From Volutella citrinella (taxonomy: Eukaryota; Ascomycota; Sordariomycetes; Hypocreales; Nectriaceae): DNA of 64,000 bases. The stretch spans positions 868,001 through 932,000 of the forward strand of contig JAWZSP010000006.1 in NCBI GenBank assembly GCA_034401135.1, read 5' to 3'. Numbering within the stretch: the stretch's first letter is position 1; each line of letters opens with the position of its first letter. The position numbers were made by a program, and so were the translations under genes. Positions 13,043 to 23,795 of the stretch are shown piece after piece. A model generated the notes under the pieces. The model saw only the letters and a program-made list of their open reading frames with translations. It was not told the origin of the DNA and did not search any database.

Positions 13043-14004
13043 TGGACTGGGATAGATTTGATGAGGCGTTGAGGAATTGGAGTGAAATGGAAAGGCGACG
13101 GTTCGTTCTGTCAAGGCGTTATGGTTTTCAGCGCTATTTATATGTGAGGCACCGTGTGTTGCTCATAAATGGGTCTATTCTACAGACGCGTTGAATGTAA
13201 CGAGGCTACAGCAGGGAGTCTGGACATTGCATTCAACATAGCACCACCCATCGGTGTGTGTACGAGAGGTCATACGCCGATAAGAGTTTAATCAAACCAT
13301 TATCAAAGAGCTTAAGGCCTAGGTTCTCGAAGCTGGCTTGCAGAGATGTTGAAGTAGATCAAGAAAATCTCATGGGATGGATTTAAATGTTCCGCTTGGG
13401 TGCTGGCGAAGACTGGTATCATGAGATCGAGTCTGGGCTTCACCACTGTTTTCTCAAGCAATGATGACCCGGGATGTGCGTACTGGACGCTTGAGTTGGA
13501 AGCCTAATGTTGAATGTGGTAACCGAGACCGCCAGCGAAAATAAAATCAATCTCGAAACATTACTTTTGCTTCCTCGCCGGTGAACCAGAACACAAGCAC
13601 ACCCTTCATCTCGTGAGACTTCCAGCCAGATGGATTCAAATCTCCATTCCAGACAAATGGATTCAAATCCGCATTCCAGACAGATGGACTCAAATCCCCA
13701 TTTGATATCATCTGCAAGGGCAGGCAGTCTGCAAAGTTGATCTGCTCGAATTTCTGGGTTCGTCGTTGCCAACCCGCTTTGCGTTTCTCCATGTATAATA
13801 GGTACTTGGGCTGGTCAAAAACTTGGACTGCGTTCACCCAGCCTGACGAATGGAGGCGGCAGTCACAGCTACCCTACAACCCAGGACATTTGTCCACATG
13901 GCCACGTGGGTGGGGCTCGACTTCACCTGATCACGACGCGCTTGCCAGCTGCATCAGCCAAAAGGAGACACCTTCGGCATCGAATGATGAAGTAATCGCG
14001 AAAG
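13043..14004. other. Intergenic with 27-bp minisatellite
   Basis: About 960 bp between two same-strand genes. Apart from the tandem repeat at 13629-13704 no gene is supported. Minus-strand frames across the repeat (13440-13837) only read the repeat as a tryptophan-containing nonapeptide. Confidence 0.5.
13629..13704. repeat. 27-bp tandem repeat, about 2.8 copies
   Basis: Units start at 13629, 13656 and 13683 with core ATGGATTCAAATC..CATT. The period is a multiple of three, so each strand reads it as a 9-residue repeat. No gene was supported around it. Confidence 0.85.
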
Positions 14005-15267
14005 ATGCCAGAAAGGCCATTGCTTCGATGTTGGCAGGGCTTCTGGATATTTCTAGGGCTTCTGACGCTGTGTCTCTGGGCAGCGAGACTATTGCTTGGC
14101 GCAACTGGTCGCATCCACCTCCCCTGGCTGATCAGACCAGCTCCCCTCGGGCCCCTCCAGTTCACAGCCGATGGCAGCTTTCAGTTGGCCATTTTCGAAG
14201 ACTTGCACTTTGGCGAGAACCCCTGGGATGCATGGGGCCCCCAACAAGACCTTAATTCACTCCGTGTGCTGGAAACCGTGCTGGACTCTGCCGTTCCAGA
14301 CCTGGTCGTCCTGAACGGAGACCTGATTACTGGAGAGAACACCCTCAAGGAGAACAACACGCTTCTGGTCGACCAAATTGTGCGCCCGATGGTTGCTCGA
14401 CACCTCACTTGGGCGTCAACATATGGGAACCACGACCACCACACGAACCTGTCGGCCGCATTGATGCTGAAGCGAGAGCAGCGGTGGCCGAATTCTCGTA
14501 CACGCCAGATGGTCTCTGGCCGCAATGCGGGCGTTTCCAACTACTACCTGAAGATCTGGCCATCTCACTGTACAGGTGCCGATCCAGACTGCGCACCAAG
14601 CCTCATACTGTGGTTCTTCGACAGCCGTGGTGGCTTTTACTACCAGGAGTGGCATAGAGAGAATGGCTCAGCAGTGGCACAGCCCAACTGGGTGGACGAA
14701 AGCGTCGTGTTGTGGTTCCGGCAGACCAACGCAGAGCTGGTCAGGCGATACGGCCAACCCATACCGTCTCTAGCCTTTGCGCACATCCCGACCAACGCGT
14801 TCCTAGAGATCCAACGTTCGCCAATAGGCCTGCATCCCAATCAACAGCCTGGAATCAACGCAGACGTGCCACTAGCCCAACAAAGCCAAGGCTGGTGCGC
14901 CGATGGCAGAGCAGACTCGGGCTGTTCCTATGGCGGCCAGGATGGCCCTTTCATGCAAGCCCTGGCCAAAACCCCGGGGCTCATGGCTCTTTTCTCGGCG
15001 CATGATCACGGGAACTCGTGGTGTTCACGGTGGCTGGGCATGTTTCTATGCTTCGGACAGCGCTCTGGCTACGGCGGCTACGGAGACTGGATTAGGGGCG
15101 CACGCCAGGTCCGGGTGACGACGGAGGGGCTGCAGCGAGGAGAGATTGAGACGTGGATACGGCTGGAATCTGGTCATGTTGTGGGCTCAGTGACGCTCAA
15201 CGGAACGTATGGACAAGATATGTATCCGGCTACACCTGACGATAGGACACACTGCCCGACGTGCTAG
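14005..15267 (+). CDS. Membrane-anchored calcineurin-like metallophosphoesterase (DCR2/SIA1-like)
   Basis: Single exon of 420 residues from the ATG at 14005. A hydrophobic segment (WIFLGLLTLCLWAARLLLG) near residues 13-32 acts as signal anchor. The metallophosphoesterase ligands follow in order: DLHFG, NGDLITGE, YGNHDHH, FAHIP and SAHDHGN. These are the dimetal-site motifs of purple-acid and calcineurin-like phosphatases. The fungal group with this layout includes yeast Dcr2/Sia1. The product would be a phosphoesterase in the secretory pathway or at the cell surface; the substrate is unknown. Confidence 0.9.
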   Translation: MPERPLLRCWQGFWIFLGLLTLCLWAARLLLGATGRIHLPWLIRPAPLGPLQFTADGSFQLAIFEDLHFGENPWDAWGPQQDLNSLRVLETVLDSAVPDLVVLNGDLITGENTLKENNTLLVDQIVRPMVARHLTWASTYGNHDHHTNLSAALMLKREQRWPNSRTRQMVSGRNAGVSNYYLKIWPSHCTGADPDCAPSLILWFFDSRGGFYYQEWHRENGSAVAQPNWVDESVVLWFRQTNAELVRRYGQPIPSLAFAHIPTNAFLEIQRSPIGLHPNQQPGINADVPLAQQSQGWCADGRADSGCSYGGQDGPFMQALAKTPGLMALFSAHDHGNSWCSRWLGMFLCFGQRSGYGGYGDWIRGARQVRVTTEGLQRGEIETWIRLESGHVVGSVTLNGTYGQDMYPATPDDRTHCPTC

Positions 15268-16049
15268 CTAATGGCGGAAGGACCTTGAGTTATAGTGAGG
15301 CCTCATTCTCGGACCGAATTACTGGGTTACGATACGGATGATTGAAGACACGCCAGGAACTTCATTGGAGAGCGAGGCTATCAAGGCCATAGACGGCTCT
15401 TATTCCTCGCACGCATGAAACCGGTATGCTTGGGGCCAAAGACAGTCTTTTGAATGTCAGCGCTTCAATCCGCGGAGCGTGTCAACCGCTATCAGCACTG
15501 GATGCACGTGTCTGAGGCATTTGCACTGCTCATCTACTTCGTCGAAAGACTGTTATTGATGGATACAGTTTTTGCGCTGAGCGAGCATAAAATTCCGCGA
15601 ATAGCCGTCACTTCGAGGTCCTAAGAGGCCCTGGAGCACTACTCGATCTGGGTTAGTGTGCTCCATACCCTTATCTCGGACAAGGGCCGGAGAGTCACGC
15701 TTTTGGAAGAGGCACCCTATAACCCTTCCTCTTGGCTTGTGAACCGTGGATCTACGCGGTACTTGGGCTGCTTCCAGAGATCTTAGATATTCATGAAGAT
15801 TCTATCTTTCAGATTTGTATTGGTTTGGGGTAATGGGGGGCTTTGAATCGACGAAGAACGGCTGGTTGATGAGTTGACGTGAAATCAAGAGTGGTGGACT
15901 ACGAGGGTCCTTTGTGTCTTTACACTTTGGAAAGAGTCGGATGCGTGGATTTAAGAACCCATACTTTGTTAACTGTGTCTTCATCGGTGGCTATCTGGCC
16001 GCGCAGGATCAAAATTCCTTCATGGACAGAAATATCAGGACATCAATCG
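15268..16049. other. Intergenic between convergent genes
   Basis: About 780 bp of 3' flanks. Nothing recognised. Confidence 0.55.
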
Positions 16050-16612
16050 CTAAACATCTTCTTGGAAATAGAGATCGTCCTTCTTGCGGCAGTGATTGAA
16101 AACGCAGTACACCTCGGGCTGTTTCAAGAGCAGAGGAGACCTGACCATCTTGCCACTGATTGTATAATCCAAATACTCTTGCTTTGCCCACAAGCACACC
16201 TCGTCGCCGGCTCTGGCCTCGCACTTGCCAGAGAGAGGGATCACCTTGCTTCGCACTATCTTGGCGTCGGGGTCGAACTTGTATTTGCTCTCGCCTGGGC
16301 CGTGGCTTGCGAATCGAACCATTTCGCTGTTGACGTTGATGGAACAAGGATCGCCGCCGCAGTTTAGAGGTGCTGAAATTTGAGTGTGCAGGAACTTGGC
16401 AGTGCCCTCAACTCTGGCCTAGGATGTGAATGTTAGTCCGGGGTCCGGCGAACTGGATGTGGGCGTGGCTCGGGGTGGTATATTGGTGAAGCGGTGAACT
16501 AATTTGGGGTTGATTCATTCCTTACCTGTAGCTGCTTTGTGCGTTGCTCATCGATGGGAACGGGGCTAGCCCACGTAGCAGCAATGGGGAGCAGGAAGAG
16601 CAGAGGAAGCAT
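16050..16612 (-). CDS. Small secreted cysteine protein, effector-like
   Basis: Two exons (16526-16612 and 16050-16418) separated by a 107-nt intron give 151 residues. The short first exon codes almost exactly for a signal peptide (MLPLLFLLPIAATWAS, cleavage likely before PVPIDE). The mature part is about 135 residues with six cysteines arranged as C-x4-C, C-x8-C and C-x4-C, enough for three disulfides. No family was recognised. Small size, secretion and paired cysteines are the usual profile of secreted effectors or antimicrobial proteins, but this is inference. It is convergent with the phosphoesterase gene. Confidence 0.8.
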
Positions 16613-17306
16613 CTTGTGGTATTGGTTTGTGGCCGTGGTGAAACTAACATGCTGAAGTCATTTCTACAGATGGGCCATGACCCTTTTATCGACATCATCT
16701 TGGTGAAGCACACGTGTGAGCCTCGACTGCCTCATTGCGTCCCGTGGTTTCGACGGCGTGGTCCTCGTCTGATGCGGTGCCAAATACTTCGTTTCGTGAG
16801 TCGGTTGACCAATGTGGGCCAAATCCTTGGACAGATTTGGCAATGCGTGTTTTCGCTGTGATCCCTCGCGCCATTGCCAATGCACTCTATGACAGATGGG
16901 GTCCGGATGATTCGCCAGTCCACATCGCACCTGCTATACCTGGACGTCTGGCTGGCTGCGATTGCGCACACATTGAAGTGGAGGATCACCATGTGTAAGG
17001 CCACTCGCCATGCGATGCGGCTGTCACGTTGCACCAGCTTGCCCGGGATGCTTGGTAGGATTGGGGCTGTGTATCAGTACGCGAGTTGTGAGAAGACAAC
17101 GGTGTGAGACGAAGCTGTGGCTCTACTGTTTATACTGAATTTCTCATGATATGTACTCAAGAGAAGTAAGTTGACCTGACACTCGACATATCAAAGCTGT
17201 CAGAACATTTCAGTACGTTGTTGTCAAAAAGGAGCATTAGTTACCACCTTGACATTTCCGGCTGCTTCAGATGGAATTGCGGGGCAGGCCATGTGGAATC
17301 AAATCT

Positions 17307-17331
17307 CATCGCATCGCATCGCATCCCATCG
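17307..17331. repeat. 5-bp repeat (CATCG)5
   Basis: Five consecutive CATCG/CATCC units. Confidence 0.85.
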
Positions 17332-17450
17332 GAGAATGAATGAGGCGGCAGGAAGTCGAAGGAATGGACCCGGCGACGTCAGCTGTACATATATCATGCC
17401 GGCCCATCCATGGCGTGCGCCCCAAATCTGGCAGGTCGCCCTATGCTGTC

Positions 17451-17490
17451 CACTGTCGTCCACTGTCGTCCACTGTTGTCCACTGTCATC
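17451..17490. repeat. 10-bp tandem repeat, four copies
   Basis: CACTGTCGTC repeated four times with two single-base changes. Confidence 0.9.
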
Positions 17491-18434
17491 CACGCGAGGG
17501 CAACCACAACGCGGGGGCCAAGGATCCTGCCAGCCAACAAAGCGCTGGGGCCGAGGCTGTGCGGCGGACAGAGACGGACCCGTAGACGGAGTGAGCGAAA
17601 CGGACGCCAATCACGGTTAGTGCGGTGCTATTCTAGGCGTAACGGTTAGTGGCGATTCGACCGAGACGGGGGAACACGGGAGGAGGAGGGAGCCTGGGAG
17701 AACAGACCAGTTTTTTTGGGGGGGAGAATGAGCACGGGCTCGTGTGTACTTAAAACACTCGAAGGACGCGTCTCATGTTCAGCGCGTCTTGTTTGCTGTG
17801 TCGATTCGGGCACGTGGTGGTTGATACTGGTTGATATGGCGCATTATCTCGTCATTTCGCTAACAGCCTCCCCCTCACTCTCGCTTCCCCCTCGCTCTCT
17901 TGCCCATGACCCCTCAGAGTCCGGATCTAGACTGGCTTGCTCCACGTCGACGGCATTTACCGCGGCACTCCATCACGTGGCCAGCCTCGTGTCGCCGCCG
18001 GTTACTCAGTCGTTCGCCTGCAGCAGCCAAAGCCAAGGGGGCGGCCCGTCGTCCAAGAACATCTGCTGCTGCATCCTTCGCATGGCGGCATGAACCCCCA
18101 TCCCGTGCCGCCCGTATGACCTCTGCGAGACATACGCCGCGCACCCTCTGCCGCCGCCGTGCTGGCGCCCGCCCATCATCCGCCCCCCGTCGTCGCCCCC
18201 GCCAGCAGTCGCCGCACAAGCAGCAGCCGCCTCCTCAACCAGGGCCGTCGACGGGCTCCAGGCTCCAGCTGGCTGCTGCGGCCCCAGCCAAAGTCGCGCA
18301 TTAGCTGAACGCTTGCGCTTGCGAGAGCATCACACAATCATTAGTCAGGGTAACCTCGGCCGCCCTGCACACGCCAATGGACCCCCCCGACTAATAAACC
18401 TTTTTCGCGAACCCTAGATCAACTTGACCCGGCG

Positions 18435-19052
18435 ATGCGATCGAGCTGCCACACAGTCGTGGTGGCTCCTCTTGACAGCATCGTCCCGCCCCAGTTTGTC
18501 GTGGAGCAGCTGCAGACCTACGTGCCCACCCTGAGACACATCCCCGGCGTTGTCGGCTTCGAGAAGACGCACGTCGACGCCGCCCTCGTCCAGGGCGACC
18601 CGTTTTTCGTGCCCCGCGATGGCCTTGTCGTCGCGTACCAGCTCTCCATGGCCATCACCATGATGCCGGGGCTCAACCAGGTCCACCACTGGCCCGTCTA
18701 CTTCCAGAAGACCCCGAACGGCATGCGCACCCGTGGCAAGGCGCCCGCCGGTATCATCACCCGAGTCCACTGGTCGGTTTGTCAGCGCCAGCCCGAGCCG
18801 CCTCGACATGACGACCCCGACGCCGATACGCCTGATACCGCCGAGATGGCTGCTGCGAGGTGGGAGGTGCGCGTCGACCACATACTGGAGGCCAGCAGCC
18901 TTCTCATGCCCTTTGTTCGGCCTTATTCGGGCGGCGCCATAACGCTTCTGTTGCAGAAGGTCGTCGACGAGATGACAGAGACATATATCCGCACATACAC
19001 CAACCGCGGCCCCCAGGGGCTAATAACGACGCGAATGCACAATACCCAATAG
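18435..19052 (+). CDS. DUF7053-like (SRPBCC-type) fungal protein
   Basis: Single-exon frame of 205 residues from the ATG at 18435, with no signal peptide. The order of motifs (N-terminal HTVVVAPL strand, DPFF, a PGL segment, TPNG, HWSV, then a C-terminal helix after WEVRVDH) resembles the fungal DUF7053 family, whose members look like small lipid- or ligand-binding SRPBCC folds of unknown role. The same motif order recurs in the protein at 54890-55465, suggesting distant paralogs. An upstream exon cannot be excluded because an acceptor-like CCCTAG lies just before the ATG. Confidence 0.7.
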   Translation: MRSSCHTVVVAPLDSIVPPQFVVEQLQTYVPTLRHIPGVVGFEKTHVDAALVQGDPFFVPRDGLVVAYQLSMAITMMPGLNQVHHWPVYFQKTPNGMRTRGKAPAGIITRVHWSVCQRQPEPPRHDDPDADTPDTAEMAAARWEVRVDHILEASSLLMPFVRPYSGGAITLLLQKVVDEMTETYIRTYTNRGPQGLITTRMHNTQ

Positions 19053-19433
19053 TTTACCAAGATTTGCAATAGATTGCCTGTTCTTCCTTTTTCTACCTTG
19101 AGCTCTCTTGTCTGCATATGGGGGGGGGGGGGGGGTTACATGCATGTGGATGGTACTTGGACCCCGGCTGGTGCGGCGGCCGACTCTTTCTTGGAAGCGC
19201 AGGGGCACGCAGCTGAGCTCAGGATTACACGACCATGAACATTTATCATCAGTTTGGGATGTGGTAAACGAGATGAGATTCAAGGCTATATATATTATGC
19301 TCCATCTCTAACCCTCATACCCCGAGCCAGCTAGACAGTTGCTAAACCGTTTGAATATACAAGCTGCGCTTCGAGTATGCATGAAATGAATAGATTATGT
19401 ACAAGTATTGTCCCCCAATCAACACCAGGGTGC
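19053..19433. other. Intergenic between convergent genes with G16 run
   Basis: Contains an uninterrupted run of 16 G at 19120-19135. No gene. Confidence 0.6.
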
Positions 19434-21674
19434 TTAATCCTTGCGGCACAGGCGTCCGGTCTGCTTGACAACGTAATCAGTCTGGCCAGTAATGTACCAG
19501 CTCTCGCTGCCAACAGCCGTAGGGGCCCAGAAGACACCCTTGGGATCAACCTTCTTCTTGATTTGGACCAGCCTCTCGTAGTTGGAGCCGAAGAAGCTCT
19601 GGCCAAATTCGGGGTCCATGACGTCGGCCTCGTTGAGGTAGGCACCGGCGCCGGGGCTGATGTCCTTCATGCGCTGGACGAGGTCGTTGGTGAGCTTCCT
19701 GTGGTTGGCGGCAACCTCCTCCTCGGGCGTCTTGTCGTTCCAGATGAGACCGATGATGTTGAACATCATGACGTCGCGCCACGCAGGGTTGGCGGCGCTC
19801 TCGAGGGCACCCTCGGGCGCTTCGGCGTTGATGTTGTAGTGGACCAGGAAGGCACCGTCCTCGACGATGGATCGCATAGTCGAGATCGTCTTGTTCAGCA
19901 GAGCCGGGTCCTCCCAGTTCTTGCGGGGGAGGAGACGGGATCCGGTGCGGGCATAAGCGTTGCCGACGACGGAGGTAGGGAAGTGACGGGTCCACGCCTG
20001 GTAGAGGCTGTCGTGCTCAAAGAACTCGACCTTGGGGTCGACACCGAGAGCAGTCCACTCATCGAGCAGGGGCTGGACAAGCTTCTTGAAGTCGACGAGC
20101 TTCATGCCGGGGACCATGAAGGGAAGGCATCGCCAGGCGTAGCCACCGCCAACGAGGCCAGACATGCGGCAATATCCGTAGCTCTTGGCGGCAGAGAACT
20201 CGGGGTAGCGGCGCCAGTAAGCCTCAATGGCCTTCCAGAAGGTCTCATCGTCGATGCCCATATCCTTGGTGGTGGTAACAAAGGTCATGCCGGAGAAGGT
20301 CGTCTTCTCGTGGACCTTGACAGTGATGGAAGTGACAACACCCCAGGTAGCAGGGCCACCACCACGGAGGGCCCAGAAGAGGTCAGTGTTTTGGGTCTCA
20401 TCGGCAGTGATGAAGCGGCCATCAGGGGTGACAAGGTTGACACTCAGGATCTGGTCAGAAGCGAGGCCGTGGATGGGCGTCACGGGGGAGTGACCACCGC
20501 CGACGGCATAACCACCAGCGACACCAACGGTCTGAAGAGACGAGTCAGTATAATGATTGTTTTTGGGCTATTTTTTGGTAGACACTTACACGACACTCGC
20601 CACCAACGGCAGTGAAGCCCTCACGCTCAGCAGCTTCATAGAGCTCATGCACCAGGACACCGGCGCCAAGCTTGAAGGCGGGTCCATTGTAGCGACCACC
20701 AGAGGACTTGTAGTTGCGAATGACCTCAATGTCGTTGAGGTGTCGGGTCCAGATGGACAGGGCACCCTCGCCAGTGTTCTTACCAAGGAAATCGTGGCCA
20801 GTGTTGCGAACGACCAGGCGGAGGTTCAGGTTACGGGCAAAGTTGATGGCCAGCTGGATCTGGGCGACGTTGGTGACCTTGACGGAGTACTCGGGGAACG
20901 CGCCAAGCGTGCACTGCTTGCCAAGAGCGGCACCCTGGGGCTCGCATGTGGCACCCTCGAAGAGAGGGGACATGACGGAGGAGGGATCGCTGATGCTGCA
21001 GGGGGATCAGTATGCTTTGCATGGGGTAGCGATGCGATGGATTGGTCTCACTGTGTATCAGACTTGTTCCAGTTGTCGATGAGGAACTGGCACTTGTCCT
21101 TGTTGTAGTGCTCGCCATTGTAGCAGACTGAGCCAAGGGGGACAGTCTTGATCAGAGCACCACCAGTGAGGAGGTCAAAGACCTTCCAGACAATGCCGCC
21201 AGGGTACAGGGCATCGCCCGGCATCGACTTGCACTTGGGCCCGGCATATCGCTTCTCAGCAGCGGTCTCCTCGTCGAAAGCAAACGTGGAGATGGCAGTG
21301 AGCTCCAGGTCGGTCAGGTTGGCCAGGACCTGGTCGGTCAACTGGGTGCCCTCAAAGGTCTCGGCCGAGGATTCAGCCGCAGGAGCGACATTGGAGGAAT
21401 CCGCGGCTGGAGAAAGGATTCATTGGTTAGCATGCAAGGCTCAATAAGCGAGAACTCGATCGAGCGTGCCACGGCACCGGAAGAGGCGCATGGGGTAGGG
21501 CAAAAGCAACGAGGCTCGAGCGTGGGGGGGGTTGGGGGAAGATGCCAAGAGGGGGAAAAATAGCCACAACATACCAACAGTCTGGCCGTCTACATTGATG
21601 GTTTGGGCATTGGACGAGGCCAGGAAGAGCGGCAGGGCGGCCAAGGCCAACAGTTGAGACTGCTTGAGGAACAT
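19434..21674 (-). CDS. Secreted FAD-linked oxidase, berberine-bridge-enzyme type
   Basis: Four exons (21575-21674, 21052-21406, 20590-20995, 19434-20531) give 652 residues. Exon 1 is a signal peptide ([20 protein letters not shown]) and is followed by an unusually long 168-nt intron. The PCMH FAD domain shows [13 protein letters not shown] with the likely flavinylated His near residue 219, and C-R-T-V-G-V-A-G near residue 286, where bicovalent members carry a second flavin link through Cys. GGGHSP and WALRGGG follow. The C-terminal BBE substrate module ends with YLNEAD and a FFGSNYERL segment. Such enzymes oxidise alcohols, sugars or secondary metabolites with O2, giving H2O2; fungal relatives include isoamyl alcohol oxidases. 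The substrate is unknown. It is longer than typical BBE proteins because of an N-terminal extension. Confidence 0.92.
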
Positions 21675-23795
21675 GACGAGACACTTTCCGTCTGGAGGTA
21701 GAGAAGGAGGTGTGCGGTGTGCTGCTGGCAAACGAAAGGAGCCCGTTACCGCAGAGAAAGACGCAATACTTAAGGGATGGACATCTGATCCGGCAATTGA
21801 TCAACAATGCCATCCGAACCAGGTCTGCGGGCTGGTGGAGACGCTTTCCCCCGTCGCCATGTGGGCCAAGCTAATAAGCGATGATATTGAGCATCAAGAG
21901 ATTCCCACCTCCCGGGCGGCGGGCGGGCAAGGCAGGTTTGGCCGGAAATTGCACAGACCCGGCCTACAGGCCCAAGGCGATGTTGGCAGATTTGATAGGG
22001 ATCCAGATATCGACGGCATATGCATGGAATGCTGTGATGAAGGGGGGCCAGAGCCAGGCCTTGGAGCTGGATAGTGCTAGACTAGCTGCGTACTCGAGGG
22101 ACCACTGCACCAGGCGATATGAGCACAACATATCGCTCACCAAGCCAGGATGAAGCATGAAACTCCGCCTCGCATCCTGCAGTGTGTCCCCAATCACATC
22201 AGAGTGGTGGATGTTCGTCAAAGCAGGTACGGCTTGTGGATGCCGTACCCGAAAGCACAGCAACGCCCTTAGCGCAACTCGGATTGATCAAAGTTGGTGC
22301 AGATCTGCAGAAGCAAACCCACTGTACAGTAAGCCCCAGTGCTCATACCCACCCTGGACCTTGAGCGGAATCCCCTCACAATCTTACGGCCAGGGTCATG
22401 CCCGACTCTGATATGCTTACCCGCCACCCGGCTTGGCCAACTGGCTAAACAACGGGCCAAGCGGCTCTCCCGCTCGGAAGACTATGTGGGGTAGGGCCAG
22501 GCGGCGCGGCCTGTCAAAACCCTGATTGTCAAGTCAGAGATTCGCAATCCTTGGAAGGCAGACAGTGGACACCACCGTTGGCGACGTCGGCTATGCACGA
22601 GCCTGACTCGCACACTACCGTCTCCCCAGGGGTTCCTGTCATTGTCGATAGACCGATATTCCCGCACTAATCCGCGATGGAATCAGACTTGCGCGTCCCG
22701 TTGCAACGCTCGTCGCCCTCACCCAACCGTGGTTTTGGGTTTGATAGCCAACCGTCAATATATCCCCCCTCCAGTTCACAATGGCTCAAGATTCAGGGCA
22801 GAAGGACTCCCAAGATCCGGCTGGGCACGGAAGCGGTGCAAGGGTTCTCGTTTGGATGGGATACGAGGCACCAGTCACTTGCTGGTCCCCGTCGGCATAT
22901 GCCCAATCCGTGCGCGATCGGCGGCAGATCCTTCAGCTTCGCTTGATTGGTTGGCACTAAACAAGGCTTGGAAACAACCGTCGTCTGCACTGCCAATCTT
23001 GAAGCCTTTTGGGTACCGACTAGCAGAGAAGCGCTGCGGAATCAGCCCTTGCCGGCGGGATACCCTTTTAATGGCTGACGGGACACGGGTTCCTCATCGG
23101 GGCGTCGACGGCGGCCTCCTTGATACGCTCGCTGTCAAAAATGGAGCCCGACGATAGTTCGGATGAATTAGGTATTATTTACCAAAGCCCGGGTTCCTGG
23201 CTCCCCTTACTAGCTCTTTCTCCTGACCTGGGAAGAGAAATATGACGTGTGGTGCGTGGTATCTCATGGACTGGTCTAGATGCCCAGAGACTCGCTGGAC
23301 TAAGAAGTGCCCATGTAACATCAGGTTCGCTACCAACTGTCTGGCCCTTGTTTGCATCTTACCCAGGCAGACTTGGTGGAATCCGGTAGCAAGGCATGCC
23401 CACCCATCGAGATGACACATTTTTGCCATGGCAGCATCAGTCGAAAAGCCAACAATGATACTCACTCCACCTAGAAAATTAGTGCCGCGCTGATCAATGC
23501 CTGAAGAGCACCCAACAACCATCCAGCTGCGCTGCTGCCATGTCCAACCCTGCTGGCTGCAGCACGCCTTTTCCCACTAAAAAGTGTCTGCAGGGTATCC
23601 TCGTAATACATATACTAGGGCTAGCCAGGGGCGCACGCTAGGGAATGCCTTCCGCAAAACCCGTCAAGGTTTTTGGTCCGACTCCTTTAAACACTCGATG
23701 ATTCTCCGTGTCAGAGGTTTCTCCACCGCACCGTACTGCATCCTCAAATACATGGAGATATTCCACTGCTGCTGGAACTCGTCAAGTCGGCCTCC
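21675..23795. other. Intergenic 2.1 kb, divergent promoters
   Basis: Between the start of the flavin oxidase (minus) and the rhodopsin-domain gene (plus). A 60-codon frame from the ATG at 22782 has a good Kozak context but no other support. The 115-codon minus frame at 23175-23522 is also unsupported. Confidence 0.5.

Larger units (their letters stand above)
16613..18434. other. Intergenic 1.8 kb with short tandem repeats
   Basis: No gene supported. It contains two simple repeats (17307-17331 and 17451-17490) and a T/G-rich tract near 17710. The stretch before 18435 should hold the promoter of the DUF7053-like gene. Confidence 0.5.

Noticed and set aside
19377..20615. 412-codon plus-strand frame
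   Set aside because: Antisense to the flavin oxidase exon 4, which has all family motifs.
22782..22964. 60-codon plus frame with good Kozak context
   Set aside because: Too short and without recognisable features or neighbours to support it.
23175..23522. 115-codon minus-strand frame
   Set aside because: No motif or conserved composition; sits in promoter DNA.
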